A stretch of 34,545 nucleotides of DNA from Gammaproteobacteria bacterium. GTDB taxonomy: Bacteria > Pseudomonadota > Gammaproteobacteria > Steroidobacterales > GCA-2729495. The DNA lies in the NCBI GenBank assembly GCA_020853135.1, contig JADYZO010000038.1, positions 1-34,545 of the forward strand, given 5' to 3'. Below the pieces are notes generated by a model. It saw only the letters and a list, made by a program, of their open reading frames with translations, did no database searches and had not been told where the DNA came from. The position numbers and the translations under genes were made by a program. Below are positions 8,225 through 17,154 of this stretch, in pieces; the first letter of the stretch is position 1, and every line of letters starts with the position of its first letter.

Positions 8225-9586
8225 TCAGGCCGATGTGCGGGCCATTAAAGCATAGTAAAGACCATCGGTACCGGCATCGCCCGGCAACGCCTGCCAGCCC
8301 GCGCCCGCCACGGACCGCAACCATCCGGGAAGCGCCTCGCGTGGCGGTGCGGCCGCCACGGCGTCGGCATGGTCGGCCAGGAAGGTGGTGATCACCGCAT
8401 CGTTCTCCTCGTGCAGGATCGAACAGGTGGCATAGAGCAGCTGCCCCCCGGGACGCAGCAGTGGCCAGAGCGCGCGCAGCAGCGCCGCCTGCCGCCGGGC
8501 CAGCGGCGCGATGTCGGACGCCCGGCGCAGCCATTTGATGTCGGGATGCCGGCGGATCACGCCGGTGCCCGAGCAGGGGGCATCGAGCAGGATGCGATCG
8601 AAGGGTCGCCCATCCCACCAGTGCGCAGGCGCGGTCGCATCGGCCACCTGCAGCGTTGCGGCCAGGCCCAGCCGCAGGAGGTTCTCCCGCACGCGCTCCA
8701 GGCGCGTGGCATCCACGTCGAGCGCCAGCAGGTCGAGCGGGCCGCGCGCCTGCTCGAGCACATGGCCGGCCTTGCCGCCAGGGGCCGCGCAGGCATCGAG
8801 GACGCGCATGCCGGGCCTGGCCCCGAGCAGGGGGGCCGCGAGTTGCGAGGCGGCATCCTGCACGCTCAGGTCCCCGGCGGCAAAGCCGGGGATGTCGGAC
8901 ACCGGCAGGGCACGCTCCAGGCGCAATGCACCGGGTACCGGTCCGGCTGCCGCGGGCACTCCCGCTGCCTCCAGCTGGTCCAGGCAGGCCTGTGTCGTGA
9001 GCCGCGCCTGGTTCACGCGCAGCCAGAGTGGCGGGGCCTCCTGGCCGGCCTGCAGGATGCCCTCCCAGGCCTGCGGCCAGTCGCGTTGCAGGCGCGCGAT
9101 GAGCCATGCGGGGTGCGAATGGCGCGCTTCTTCATCGGCCAGCACGGTGGCCATCAGCGCTGCGCGTTCGCGCTGCAGGCGGCGCAGGCTGGCGTTGACG
9201 ACGCCCGCCCAGCGCGGCTTGCCGAGCCAGCGGGCCGCAGCCACGGTGGCGGACACCGCGGCGTACTCCGGTTGCCGGGCATCGAGCAGCTGGAACAAGC
9301 CGACGGAGAGCAGGGCCTCGAGCAAGTGGTCCTGCGCGGACAAGGGGCGGTCCAGGAGCAGCCCGAGCAGCCGGCGATGGCGGTGATGCCAGCGCAGGGC
9401 GCCGTAGGCCAGCGCCCGGACCTGGCTGCGGTCGACGGCGGAGAGGGCGCCGGCATCGGGCGCGGCCAGCGCTGCATCCAGGGCCGCATCCAGCGTGGCA
9501 CCGGCACCGAGCACCGCGGCCACGGCGCGCGCCGCGAGCGCACGGCTGGCCGCCCCGGGCTCCGGGCGACCGCCACCGCCGCTCAT
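8225..9586 (-). CDS. rsmB: 16S rRNA m5C967 methyltransferase RsmB
   Basis: Transfers a methyl group from SAM to C967 of 16S rRNA. The 453-residue protein has an N-terminal NusB-like RNA-binding domain (about residues 15-150) and a C-terminal Rossmann methyltransferase domain. Visible motifs are the SAM-binding VLDACAAPGGKAGHVLE, motif IV DAPCSGTGVIRRHPDIKW with C338, and motif VI YATCSILHEEND with C388, the expected nucleophile. The length is slightly above that of the E. coli enzyme (429). Its ATG overlaps the fmt stop by 4 bp (ATGA type), so the two are translationally coupled, as in many gammaproteobacteria. Confidence 0.95.
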   Translation of the reverse strand: MSGGGGRPEPGAASRALAARAVAAVLGAGATLDAALDAALAAPDAGALSAVDRSQVRALAYGALRWHHRHRRLLGLLLDRPLSAQDHLLEALLSVGLFQLLDARQPEYAAVSATVAAARWLGKPRWAGVVNASLRRLQRERAALMATVLADEEARHSHPAWLIARLQRDWPQAWEGILQAGQEAPPLWLRVNQARLTTQACLDQLEAAGVPAAAGPVPGALRLERALPVSDIPGFAAGDLSVQDAASQLAAPLLGARPGMRVLDACAAPGGKAGHVLEQARGPLDLLALDVDATRLERVRENLLRLGLAATLQVADATAPAHWWDGRPFDRILLDAPCSGTGVIRRHPDIKWLRRASDIAPLARRQAALLRALWPLLRPGGQLLYATCSILHEENDAVITTFLADHADAVAAAPPREALPGWLRSVAGAGWQALPGDAGTDGLYYALMARTSA

Positions 9587-10557
9587 GCGCCGAGCACCCT
9601 GCCATCGAGGCGGGCGCTGCGGGCGAAGACACCGGCATCCATGCGCTGGCGACCCGACAGCTGCACGCTCAGCAGGCGCAGGAGGCCATCGCCGGCCTGC
9701 ACGTCGATGCCTTCCGGGCCGCTGGCCACCACGGTGCCCGGCACCACCCGCTCGCCACCTGCCGCACCCGGCAGCGGTTGCGCCAGCCAGCAGCGCAGCT
9801 GCACGCCATCGAGGTGTGTCTGCGCAACCGGCCAGGGGTTGAAGGCGCGGATGCGCCGGTCGAGGGCGATGGCGCCTTCATGCCAGTCGATCAGGGCATC
9901 GGACTTCGCGATCTTCGGGGCGTAGGTCGCCCCCGCGGCGGCCTGCGCGAGGAAGCGCGCGCTGCCATCGAGGATGGCGGCCAGGTTGGCCATGAGCAGG
10001 TCCGCACCCAGCCGGGCCAGCCGGTCGTGCAGCATCCCGGCCGTGTCGGCCGGGCCGATGTCGATCGCCGCCACCGCCGCAACCGGGCCGGTATCGAGGC
10101 CCTCCTCCAGGCGCATCAGCGCCACACCGGTGCGTGCATCGCCGGCCAGCACCGCGGCCTGGATCGGCGCCGCCCCGCGCCAGCGCGGCAGGAGCGAGGC
10201 GTGGATGTTGATGCAACCGCGCGGGGGGATCCCGAGCACCTCGCGCGGCAGGAGCAGCCCGTAGGCCACCACCACGATCAGGTCGGGCGCCAGTGCACGC
10301 AGGGCCGCACGGGCCGCGGCGTCCTGGCGCAGGCTCGCCGGTTGCAGCAGCTGCAGGCCATGGGCGAGGGCCCGGCTCTTCACGGGACTCGCCTGCAGCC
10401 GCCGGCCACGGCCCGCCGGCCGGTCGGGCTGGGTCAGCACCGCGACCACCTGGTGCGGGGAGGCCACGAGCCGGTCGAGCGCCGGCACGGCAAATTCCGG
10501 GGAGCCCGCAAAGACGATGCGGGCGGCGGGCGCTGTCACCGGTGGTTGCGGCGGCAT
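9583..10557 (-). CDS. fmt: Methionyl-tRNA formyltransferase
   Basis: Formylates Met-tRNA(fMet) using 10-formyl-tetrahydrofolate, for initiation of translation. The 324-residue product has the formyltransferase fold starting IVFAGSPEFAVPALDRL, the catalytic Asn-His segment CINIHASLLPRWRGAAPIQA, and a C-terminal OB-like domain beginning around residue 210. Length is normal (E. coli 315). The def gene lies 34 bp upstream and rsmB overlaps downstream by 4 bp; def-fmt-rsmB is a classical operon in which formylation and deformylation are encoded together. Confidence 0.95.
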   Translation of the reverse strand: MPPQPPVTAPAARIVFAGSPEFAVPALDRLVASPHQVVAVLTQPDRPAGRGRRLQASPVKSRALAHGLQLLQPASLRQDAAARAALRALAPDLIVVVAYGLLLPREVLGIPPRGCINIHASLLPRWRGAAPIQAAVLAGDARTGVALMRLEEGLDTGPVAAVAAIDIGPADTAGMLHDRLARLGADLLMANLAAILDGSARFLAQAAAGATYAPKIAKSDALIDWHEGAIALDRRIRAFNPWPVAQTHLDGVQLRCWLAQPLPGAAGGERVVPGTVVASGPEGIDVQAGDGLLRLLSVQLSGRQRMDAGVFARSARLDGRVLGA

Positions 10558-10591
10558 GGCATCGCAGGGGAGCGCAGCAGGCGGACCTGCG

Positions 10592-11119
10592 TCAGCGCGC
10601 CGGCACGCGCTCGCCGTCGCCCTCGCGCCGCGCGGACTTCAGCAGCTTCTTGCGGATGCGCTGGCGCTTGAGGTCGGAGAGATAGTCGACGAAGAGCTTG
10701 CCCTCGAGATGGTCCATCTCGTGCTGGATGCACACCGCGAGCAGGCCGTCGGCATCGAACTCCACCGCCCCGCCCCGGGCATCGAGGGCGCGCACCCGGA
10801 TGCGCCGGGCGCGCTGCACCGTCTCGGTGACGCCGGGCACCGACAGGCAGCCCTCCTCGCCCGTCCCGGTGTCCTCGCACTCGAGGATCTCGGGGTTCAC
10901 GAGCACCATCGGCTGGTTGCGGTCCTCGGAGATGTCCATGACGATGACCCGCAGGTGCACGTCCACCTGGGTGGCCGCCAGCCCGATGCCCGGCGCGGCG
11001 TACATGGTCTCGAGCATGTCGGCGACGAGCCGCCGGATTCTGTCATCCACCACCGCCACGGCCTGGGCCCGGGTCCGCAGGCGCGGATCGGGATATTCCA
11101 GAATCTTCAGCAGTGCCAT
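10592..11119 (-). CDS. def: Peptide deformylase
   Basis: Removes the N-formyl group from nascent proteins. The 175-residue protein has all three signature motifs: GIGLAATQ (residues 44-51), EGCLSVPG with metal ligand C91, and [11 protein letters not shown] with metal ligands H133 and H137 and catalytic E134. It opens with the typical [15 protein letters not shown]. It is the first gene of the minus-strand operon def-fmt-rsmB-DUF4390-ntrY-ntrX. The 227-bp divergent region before the LysM gene should contain its promoter; the AT-rich patch around 11160-11180 (ATAATTTTATGATATA) is the best place for it, but I cannot assign boxes with confidence. Confidence 0.97.
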   Translation of the reverse strand: MALLKILEYPDPRLRTRAQAVAVVDDRIRRLVADMLETMYAAPGIGLAATQVDVHLRVIVMDISEDRNQPMVLVNPEILECEDTGTGEEGCLSVPGVTETVQRARRIRVRALDARGGAVEFDADGLLAVCIQHEMDHLEGKLFVDYLSDLKRQRIRKKLLKSARREGDGERVPAR

Positions 11120-11346
11120 GGGCGTTCCTTCACAGTTTCGCGTTCATCGCTATGAAGGCCCGATAATTTTATGATATACCGCATGCGTTTCGTCCGCGGT
11201 CACCGGGGTTGGGTCCGGTGGCCACGGGTTCCTGAAGTCGTTGTCGCAGTAGCGCGTCGTGGCGTGGATTTCGCCTCAGCCGGCGGAATTCTAGCACCGG
11301 TGGACAGTCCACCCGGCGCGGCTGCCAGCCTAGGGATGGAGCTTCC

Positions 11347-12453
11347 ATGAAGACCTCTCGCCCCACTTTCGTTGCGACCGCCCTGGCCTTGTCCGCCATC
11401 GCGTTGCTCCCCGGCCCCGCCACGGCTGCGCCGGGGGTTGCGCTCGCGCTGGCGGCCGGGCCGGCCAGCGCAGCAGCACCGGCGCTCAACCCGGACCACC
11501 CGGACAGCTACACGGTCAAGCGGGGGGACACCCTCTGGGGCATCTCCTCCATCTTCCTGAAGGATCCGTGGCACTGGCCCGATATCTGGTACGCCAACCC
11601 GCAGGTGCAGAACCCACACCTTATTTATCCCGGCGATGTGCTGACGCTCGTCTATGTCGAGGGCAAGCCCCGCCTGCAGGTGCAGCGGGCCGAGGTGCAG
11701 GCCGGCAGCACCGAGAAGCTTTCGCCACGCGTGCGCGAGTCGACGCTGGAGAGCGCCATCCCGGCCATTCCGCTGGAAGTCATCGGCGCCTTCCTCAGCC
11801 GCGGCTCGGTGCTGCAGCCCGAGGAGATCCGCAAGGCGCCCTACGTGGTGTCCATCCGCGGCCAGCACATCATCGGCGCCGCCGGCAACGAACTCTACGT
11901 GCGCGGCAAGGTGGCCGGCGTGGACCACGGCTACAGCGTGGTCAAGGCGGGCCGGCCACTGGTCGATCCGGAGGACGGCGATGTCCTCGGCTACGAGGGC
12001 ATCTACGTGGGCGCCGCCACCGTGCGGCGGGTCGGCGACCCGTCCACCATTTTCCTGACCGACAGCACGCGCGAAGCCATGGAGGGTGACCGGCTGATCT
12101 CACAGCAGGTGAGCTTCCCGTCCGAGTTCGTGCCAAAGGCCCCGGTCAAGCCCGTGGAAGGCGCCATCATGGCGGTGATGGATGGGGTGAGCCTGGTCGG
12201 CCAGTACCAGGTGATCGTCATCAACCGCGGCAGCCGCCAGGGGCTGGAGCCCGGCAGCGTGCTGCGGGTATGGCAGGCCGGACGGACGGTCACCGACACC
12301 AGCAAACCCGGGCGAATCTCCCGGAATGTGGACTTGCCCGAAGAGGCCGCAGGGCTTGCAATGGTGTTCCGCACCTACCCCCGCATGAGCTATGCACTGG
12401 TCATGCGCGCCACCAGCGAGATGCATGTCAAGGATATCGTCAGGAGCCCGTGA
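11347..12453 (+). CDS. Secreted LysM-domain protein
   Basis: A 368-residue exported protein with a signal peptide (about residues 1-27, ending PGPATAA) and a LysM peptidoglycan-binding domain at about residues 54-100 (YTVKRGDTLWGISSIFLKDP, then NPHLIYPGDVLTLVY). A long C-terminal region of unknown fold contains VIVINRGSRQGLEPGSVLRV, a segment seen in LysM proteins encoded upstream of dprA. It probably acts in the periplasm at the cell wall. The ATG at 11347 has GGAG 6 bp upstream. The 3' end overlaps dprA by 29 bp, so the two are likely expressed together. A LysM gene divergent from def and upstream of dprA-smg-topA is conserved in many gammaproteobacteria. Confidence 0.85.
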   Translation: MKTSRPTFVATALALSAIALLPGPATAAPGVALALAAGPASAAAPALNPDHPDSYTVKRGDTLWGISSIFLKDPWHWPDIWYANPQVQNPHLIYPGDVLTLVYVEGKPRLQVQRAEVQAGSTEKLSPRVRESTLESAIPAIPLEVIGAFLSRGSVLQPEEIRKAPYVVSIRGQHIIGAAGNELYVRGKVAGVDHGYSVVKAGRPLVDPEDGDVLGYEGIYVGAATVRRVGDPSTIFLTDSTREAMEGDRLISQQVSFPSEFVPKAPVKPVEGAIMAVMDGVSLVGQYQVIVINRGSRQGLEPGSVLRVWQAGRTVTDTSKPGRISRNVDLPEEAAGLAMVFRTYPRMSYALVMRATSEMHVKDIVRSP

Positions 12454-13369
12454 CCCCGGCGCCGAGGCCTGGCTCGCGGCGGCCCCCGACCATCACCTGA
12501 TCAGCTGGGATGACCCGCGCTACCCGGCCCTGCTGCGGCAGATTCCCGACCCGCCGGTGGCGCTCTTCGTGCGTGGCGACCCGGCCTGCCTCGCCGTGCC
12601 ACAGCTCGCCATCGTCGGCAGCCGCAACGCGAGCCCGGGCGGCGCGGCCACCGCGCGCGCCTTCGCCACCCATCTCGCGCGCTGCGGACTGGGCATCACC
12701 AGCGGCCTTGCACTCGGCATCGACGCCGCCGCCCACGCGGGCGCGCTGGCCGGCGGCGGGACGACCGTCGCGGTGCTCGGCACCGGCCCCGACCGCATCT
12801 ACCCGCGCGAACACGTGGCGCTGGCCGGAGCCATCGCCGCGCGCGGCGCCCTGTGCAGCGAGTTCCCGCCCGGCATGGGCCCGATGCGCGGCAACTTCCC
12901 GCGCCGCAATCGCCTGATCAGCGGCCTGGCCGTCGGCACGCTGGTGGTGGAGGCACGCCTGCAGAGCGGTGCGCTGATCACCGCAAGGCGCGCCATCGAG
13001 CAGGGCCGCGAGGTGTTCGCAATACCCGGCTCCATCCACAACCCGCTCGCCAAGGGCTGCCACCGGCTGATCCGTGAAGGCGCCAAGCTGGTGGATTCCG
13101 CTGAACATATCCTCGAGGAACTCGCCGCGCTCCTCGCCAGCACCGCAACCGTCGCAGCCTCCCCCACCGGCGAGGCGGCACCCGCGCAGGAACGCGATCC
13201 CGACTACGCACGCCTGCTCGATGCACTCGGCTGGGACACCGTGGATACCGACACGCTGGCGCTGCGCAGCGGATTGACGCCGGCGGAGGTTTCCTCCATG
13301 CTCCTGATCCTCGAACTGGAGGGCTCGGTGCAGCCGCTCCCCGGCGGCCGTTACCAGCGACAGCGGTAA
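12425..13369 (+). CDS. dprA: DNA processing protein DprA (short N-terminus)
   Basis: Binds single-stranded DNA and loads RecA during natural transformation. The 314-residue product carries the Rossmann core (QLAIVGSRNASPGG, GITSGLALGIDAAAHAGAL, VAVLGTGPDRIYPREH, RGNFPRRNRLISGLAVGTLV, GREVFAIPGSIHNPLAKGCH) and a C-terminal winged-helix domain (about residues 250-310). The N-terminal helical SAM-like domain of longer homologues (about 360-380 residues) is missing: the core-adjacent segment LISWDDPRYPALL begins by residue 22. The ATG at 12425 is the most plausible start in this frame, 29 bp inside the LysM gene. smg follows after 29 bp. Confidence 0.92.
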   Translation: MSRISSGARDPGAEAWLAAAPDHHLISWDDPRYPALLRQIPDPPVALFVRGDPACLAVPQLAIVGSRNASPGGAATARAFATHLARCGLGITSGLALGIDAAAHAGALAGGGTTVAVLGTGPDRIYPREHVALAGAIAARGALCSEFPPGMGPMRGNFPRRNRLISGLAVGTLVVEARLQSGALITARRAIEQGREVFAIPGSIHNPLAKGCHRLIREGAKLVDSAEHILEELAALLASTATVAASPTGEAAPAQERDPDYARLLDALGWDTVDTDTLALRSGLTPAEVSSMLLILELEGSVQPLPGGRYQRQR

Positions 13370-13398
13370 CGGCAGGTCGCACAAGGTAAAGAGGGGAA

Positions 13399-13869
13399 AT
13401 GAACCACAACGTACTCGACGTGCTCATGTACCTGTTTGAGACGTTCGCCGAGCACGACGAGGCCACCGACCAGGGCGTCCTGCGCCAGGAACTCCTCCAG
13501 GCGGGCTTTGGCGCACCCGAGGTCGACCGCGCGCTGGACTGGCTCGAGGACCTCAACCGCGACCCCGACCACCCCTTTCCCTCGGCACCCGGCGCGCACT
13601 CGGTGCGCCTGTACAGCCCGCTCGAGCTCTCGCGCATGGACACCGCGTGCCGCGGCTACCTGGTCTACCTCGAGCAAGCCGGCATCCTGTCGCCGCGCAG
13701 CCGGGAGATCGTCATCGACCGGCTCATGGCGCTCGGCGCCGGCGAGATCGACGTCGAGCAGGTCAAATGGGTTACCCTGATGGTGCTTTACAGCCAGGCA
13801 GAGCAGGAAAATGCCTTTGCCCGCATGGAAGACCTGGTCTTCGAGGAGAACACCGGCCTCGTCCACTGA
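13399..13869 (+). CDS. smg: Smg family protein (DUF494)
   Basis: A 156-residue, acidic, helix-rich cytoplasmic protein of the Smg/DUF494 family, recognised from its start (MNHNVLDVLMYLFETFAEHD), length and its place between dprA and topA. The biochemical role of Smg is not established; its genetic association is with DNA processing genes. The ATG has a good ribosome site (GAGGGGA, 1-2 bases short of ideal spacing). A small GC hairpin follows the gene. Confidence 0.92.
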   Translation: MNHNVLDVLMYLFETFAEHDEATDQGVLRQELLQAGFGAPEVDRALDWLEDLNRDPDHPFPSAPGAHSVRLYSPLELSRMDTACRGYLVYLEQAGILSPRSREIVIDRLMALGAGEIDVEQVKWVTLMVLYSQAEQENAFARMEDLVFEENTGLVH

Positions 13870-13897
13870 CGTTGCACGGCAGGCATGGTTCCACCCG

Positions 13898-13916
13898 ACC
13901 GCGGCCCAGCCGCGGT
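13898..13916 (+). terminator. Short GC hairpin between smg and topA
   Basis: Perfect 7-bp stem ACCGCGG / CCGCGGT with loop CCCAG, followed by TTGTCG. It could be a weak terminator or attenuator ahead of topA. The T-run is too short for a confident call. Confidence 0.35.
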
Positions 13917-13941
13917 TTGTCGTCTATGGGTACAGCAGACA

Positions 13942-16428
13942 ATGGCTAGCAAGGTCGTAGTCGTCGAGTCGCCGGCCAAGGCCAAGACGATCGGCAAATA
14001 CCTCGGGCCGGACTACCAGATCCTGGCCTCCTACGGCCATGTCCGCGACCTGGTGCCCAAGGAAGGTGCGGTGGACACCGGGAATGGCTACCGGATGCGC
14101 TACGAGGTCATCGAGCGCAACACGAAGCACGTGGATGCCATCGCCCGGGCCGTGAAGAAGGCCGATGCCGTCTACCTCGCCACCGACCCCGACCGCGAGG
14201 GCGAGGCCATCTCCTGGCACCTGGCGGAGATCCTGCGCGAGCGCGGCATGATCGAGGGCCGCGAGCTGCATCGCGTGGTGTTCTACGAGATCACCGAACG
14301 CGAGGTGCGCGAGGCGATGCAGAGTCCGCGGCAGCTGTCCGCCGACCTGGTGAACGCCCAGCAGGCACGGCGCGCGCTCGACTACCTGGTCGGCTTCAAC
14401 CTCTCGCCGCTGCTCTGGAAGAAGGTCCAGCCGAAGCTCTCGGCCGGCCGCGTGCAGAGCCCGGCGCTGCGCCTGATCTGCGAGCGCGAGGACGAGATCG
14501 AGGCCTTCGTGCCGCGCGAGTACTGGACCATCGAGACCGACCTGCGGGCCGGCTCCGCACCATTCGTGGCGCGGCTTGCCGAATTCCGCGGCGTCAAGGT
14601 CGAGCAGTTCAGCTTCGGCAACGAGGCGGCGGCCAGCGCAGCCCGGCAGGCGCTGCTCGATGCCGCAGGCGGCAGGGCCCGCGTCTCGGCGATCGAGAAG
14701 AAACAGCGCAAGCGCAACCCGGCGCCGCCCTTCACCACCTCGACGCTGCAGCAGGAGGCCTCGCGCAAGCTCGGCTACAACGCGCGGCGCACCATGATGA
14801 TCGCCCAGCGCCTGTACGAGGGCATCGACACCGGCGAAGGGACCGTGGGCCTCATCACCTACATGCGCACCGACTCGGTCAACCTCGCCAGCGTCGCCGT
14901 CGAGGAGATCCGCGGCTTCATCGCCAGCCGCTACGGCAGCGACAACCTGCCGCCGCAGCCGCGGGTGTACAAGACCTCCGCCAAGAACGCCCAGGAGGCC
15001 CACGAGGGCATCCGCCCGACCGGCGTCACGCGCACGCCGGAGAGCCTGCGCCAGTTCCTGAGCGAGGAGCAGCTGCGCCTCTACGACCTCATCTGGAAGC
15101 GCACCGTCGCCTGCCAGATGGTGCCCGCGGTCTACGACATGGTGACCGTCGACCTGGCACCGCTGCGGGAGCCCGTCGTCGCGCGCCTGCGCGCCAACGG
15201 TTCCACGCTGGTGGTGCCGGGCTTCATCGCCGTGTACCAGGAAGGCCGCGACGATGCGGCCGAGGACGACGGCGACCGGCTCCTGCCGCCGCTGGAGGAA
15301 GGCGCGGTCGTCGACCTCGCGCAGGTGCGCGCCGACCAGCACTTCACCGAGCCGCCGCCGCGCTACAACGATGCCACGCTGGTCAAGGCGCTGGAGGAAT
15401 ACGGCATCGGCCGGCCCTCGACCTATGCCTCGATCATCTCGACGCTGCAGGACCGCGGCTATGTCGAGGTGGACGGCAAGCGCTTCATCCCCAAGGACAT
15501 CGGCCGCATCGTCAACCGCTTCCTCACCGACCACTTCACGCGCTACGTGGACTACGGCTTCACCGCGCACCTGGAAGACGAACTCGACGAGGTGTCGCGC
15601 GGCGAGCGCGACTGGGTGCAGGTGCTCGATGAGTTCTGGCAGCCGTTCGAGGCGCTGGTGCGGGACAAGGAAGCCAGCGTCACCCGCGAGATGGTGGCGC
15701 AGGCGCGCGATCTCGGCACCGACCCTGCCTCTGGCAAGCCGGTGTCGGTGCGCATGGGCCGCTTCGGGCCCTTCGCGCAGATCGGCACCAAGGACGACGT
15801 GGAGAAGCCGCGCTTCGCCGGGCTGCGCCCCGGGCAGAAGATGGCCACCATCACGCTCGGGGAAGCGCTGGAGCTGTTCCAGCTGCCGCGCAAGCTCGGC
15901 ACCACCGCCGAGGGCCAGCCGGTACAGGCGAGCGTCGGGCGCTTCGGCCCCTACGTCCAGTACGGCAAGAAGTACGTCTCGCTGAAGCCGCCGGATGACC
16001 CCTACACCGTGGGCCTCGAGCGGGCGCTGCAACTGATCGAGGAAAAGAAGGTCGCCGACGCCAACCGGCTGATCCTCGACTTCCCCGAGGCGGGCATCCA
16101 GGTGCTCAACGGCCGCTACGGACCCTACATCACCGACAAGGAGCGCAACGCGCGCATCCCCAAGGGCGAGGATCCCAAGTCCCTGACGCTGGGGCAGTGC
16201 CGGGAGTTGCTGGCCGCCGCCCCGCCACGCGGCAAACGCGGATTTCGCGGCCGCCGGCCGGCACCGGCAAAGCCCGCCGCCGAAGAACCGCCGAAGAAGG
16301 CCAAGGGCCCCGCAACCGCCAAGCGCGTCGCCGGCAAGGCCGCCAAGGGAGCGGGCCGGACCGCCAAGCCGCGCACCCGGCGCAAGGCAACCAGCCCCGG
16401 CGAGACCTCGGCCGATTCATCGGGCTGA
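13942..16428 (+). CDS. topA: DNA topoisomerase I
   Basis: Relaxes negative supercoils (type IA topoisomerase). The 828-residue protein starts with the Toprim strand MASKVVVVESPAKAKTIGKY, has the acidic metal site YLATDPDREGEAISWHL, and the active-site tyrosine Y307 in GLITYMRTDSVNLA. After the core come repeated topoisomerase C-terminal modules (GRFGPFAQIG, GRFGPYVQYGKKYVSL, GRYGPYITDKERNARIPKG) and a lysine/alanine/proline-rich basic tail from about residue 770. No CxxC zinc-finger pairs are visible, unlike E. coli TopA. The start is placed at ATG 13942 because the conserved sequence begins there; the frame is open further upstream but carries no family sequence. Fourth gene of the LysM-dprA-smg-topA-tsaC group. 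Confidence 0.96.
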   Translation: MASKVVVVESPAKAKTIGKYLGPDYQILASYGHVRDLVPKEGAVDTGNGYRMRYEVIERNTKHVDAIARAVKKADAVYLATDPDREGEAISWHLAEILRERGMIEGRELHRVVFYEITEREVREAMQSPRQLSADLVNAQQARRALDYLVGFNLSPLLWKKVQPKLSAGRVQSPALRLICEREDEIEAFVPREYWTIETDLRAGSAPFVARLAEFRGVKVEQFSFGNEAAASAARQALLDAAGGRARVSAIEKKQRKRNPAPPFTTSTLQQEASRKLGYNARRTMMIAQRLYEGIDTGEGTVGLITYMRTDSVNLASVAVEEIRGFIASRYGSDNLPPQPRVYKTSAKNAQEAHEGIRPTGVTRTPESLRQFLSEEQLRLYDLIWKRTVACQMVPAVYDMVTVDLAPLREPVVARLRANGSTLVVPGFIAVYQEGRDDAAEDDGDRLLPPLEEGAVVDLAQVRADQHFTEPPPRYNDATLVKALEEYGIGRPSTYASIISTLQDRGYVEVDGKRFIPKDIGRIVNRFLTDHFTRYVDYGFTAHLEDELDEVSRGERDWVQVLDEFWQPFEALVRDKEASVTREMVAQARDLGTDPASGKPVSVRMGRFGPFAQIGTKDDVEKPRFAGLRPGQKMATITLGEALELFQLPRKLGTTAEGQPVQASVGRFGPYVQYGKKYVSLKPPDDPYTVGLERALQLIEEKKVADANRLILDFPEAGIQVLNGRYGPYITDKERNARIPKGEDPKSLTLGQCRELLAAAPPRGKRGFRGRRPAPAKPAAEEPPKKAKGPATAKRVAGKAAKGAGRTAKPRTRRKATSPGETSADSSG

Positions 16429-16446
16429 GCGCCGGCGCGCCGGCAC

Positions 16447-17004
16447 ATGGCTGCGGTCTTCCAGCTCCGCCAGGCCGCCCGGATCCTGCACGCGGGCGGG
16501 GTCATCGCCTACCCCACCGAGGCCGTCTTCGGCCTCGGCTGCGATCCGGCGGCAGAGGAGGCGCTCCTGCGCATCCTCGCCATCAAGCGCCGCCCGGCGG
16601 CCGCGGGCTTCATTCTCATCGCCGCCGCCTGGGAGCAGCTCGACGGCTGGATCGCCCCGACGCGGGCGCAGCGCCGGCGCCTGGTGGCGCCGGCCCCGCA
16701 GCCGGTCAGCTGGGTGGTCCGTGCGGGCCCGCTGTGCACGCCGCTGCTGACCGGTGACCGCCCGACGCTGGCGGTGCGGATCACCCGCCATCCCGTGGCG
16801 GCAGCACTCTGCATGATCGCCCAAATGCCGCTGGTCTCCACCAGCGCCAACCGCCATGGCCGCCCGCCGGCCCGCACGGCACTCGCGGCCCGCCGCCACC
16901 TGGGCGCGAGCGTCGATCTGGTGGTCGGAGGTGCCACGGGCGGCGCACGCCGCCCCAGTGAAATCCGCGACGCCGCCACCGGTGCCGTGCTGCGCCACGG
17001 CTAG
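16447..17004 (+). CDS. tsaC: Threonylcarbamoyl-AMP synthase (YrdC/TsaC family)
   Basis: Makes threonylcarbamoyl-AMP from threonine, bicarbonate and ATP for the t6A modification of tRNAs reading ANN codons. The 185-residue single-domain protein is of TsaC length. It has GVIAYPTEAVFGLGCDP, the KxR signature (IKRRPAAAGFILIAA), and the SxN signature LVSTSANRHGRPPA. From memory of E. coli YrdC (KQRPVDKG), the third basic residue of this segment is Ala here. It begins 18 bp after topA, with a 14-bp palindrome (GCCGGCGCGCCGGC, 16431-16444) just ahead of the start codon that could influence translation. It is probably the last gene of this transcript. Confidence 0.9.
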   Translation: MAAVFQLRQAARILHAGGVIAYPTEAVFGLGCDPAAEEALLRILAIKRRPAAAGFILIAAAWEQLDGWIAPTRAQRRRLVAPAPQPVSWVVRAGPLCTPLLTGDRPTLAVRITRHPVAAALCMIAQMPLVSTSANRHGRPPARTALAARRHLGASVDLVVGGATGGARRPSEIRDAATGAVLRHG

Positions 17005-17029
17005 GACGGCGGTCCTCCACCAGAGACGG

Positions 17030-17059
17030 CTGACGTCCGGGGTCCGGATTTTGTAATAT
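17030..17059 (+). promoter_or_regulatory. Candidate promoter of the subtilase gene
   Basis: CTGACG (17030-17035) and TAATAT (17054-17059) are separated by 18 bp in the tsaC-subtilase gap. The predicted start near 17066 would exclude the upstream ATG at 17065 and supports translation from ATG 17155 with a leader of about 90 nt. Confidence 0.35.
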
Positions 17060-17154
17060 CCACCATGGACCGCGTGAACAAGCGCGGCCAAGCCGTTACA
17101 AGAACAAGGAAATCGCGGGCAGGCGGCTCCGGCCTGGACTGCCCCCAGGGCAAT

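Noticed and set aside
13924-16032. 702-codon minus-strand frame opposite topA
   Set aside because: Shadow of topA, with His/Val/Leu/Gly-rich composition and no recognisable domain.
17065-17154. Longer N-terminus for the subtilase from ATG 17065
   Set aside because: It would bury the signal peptide behind 30 charged residues and lies at the predicted transcription start.
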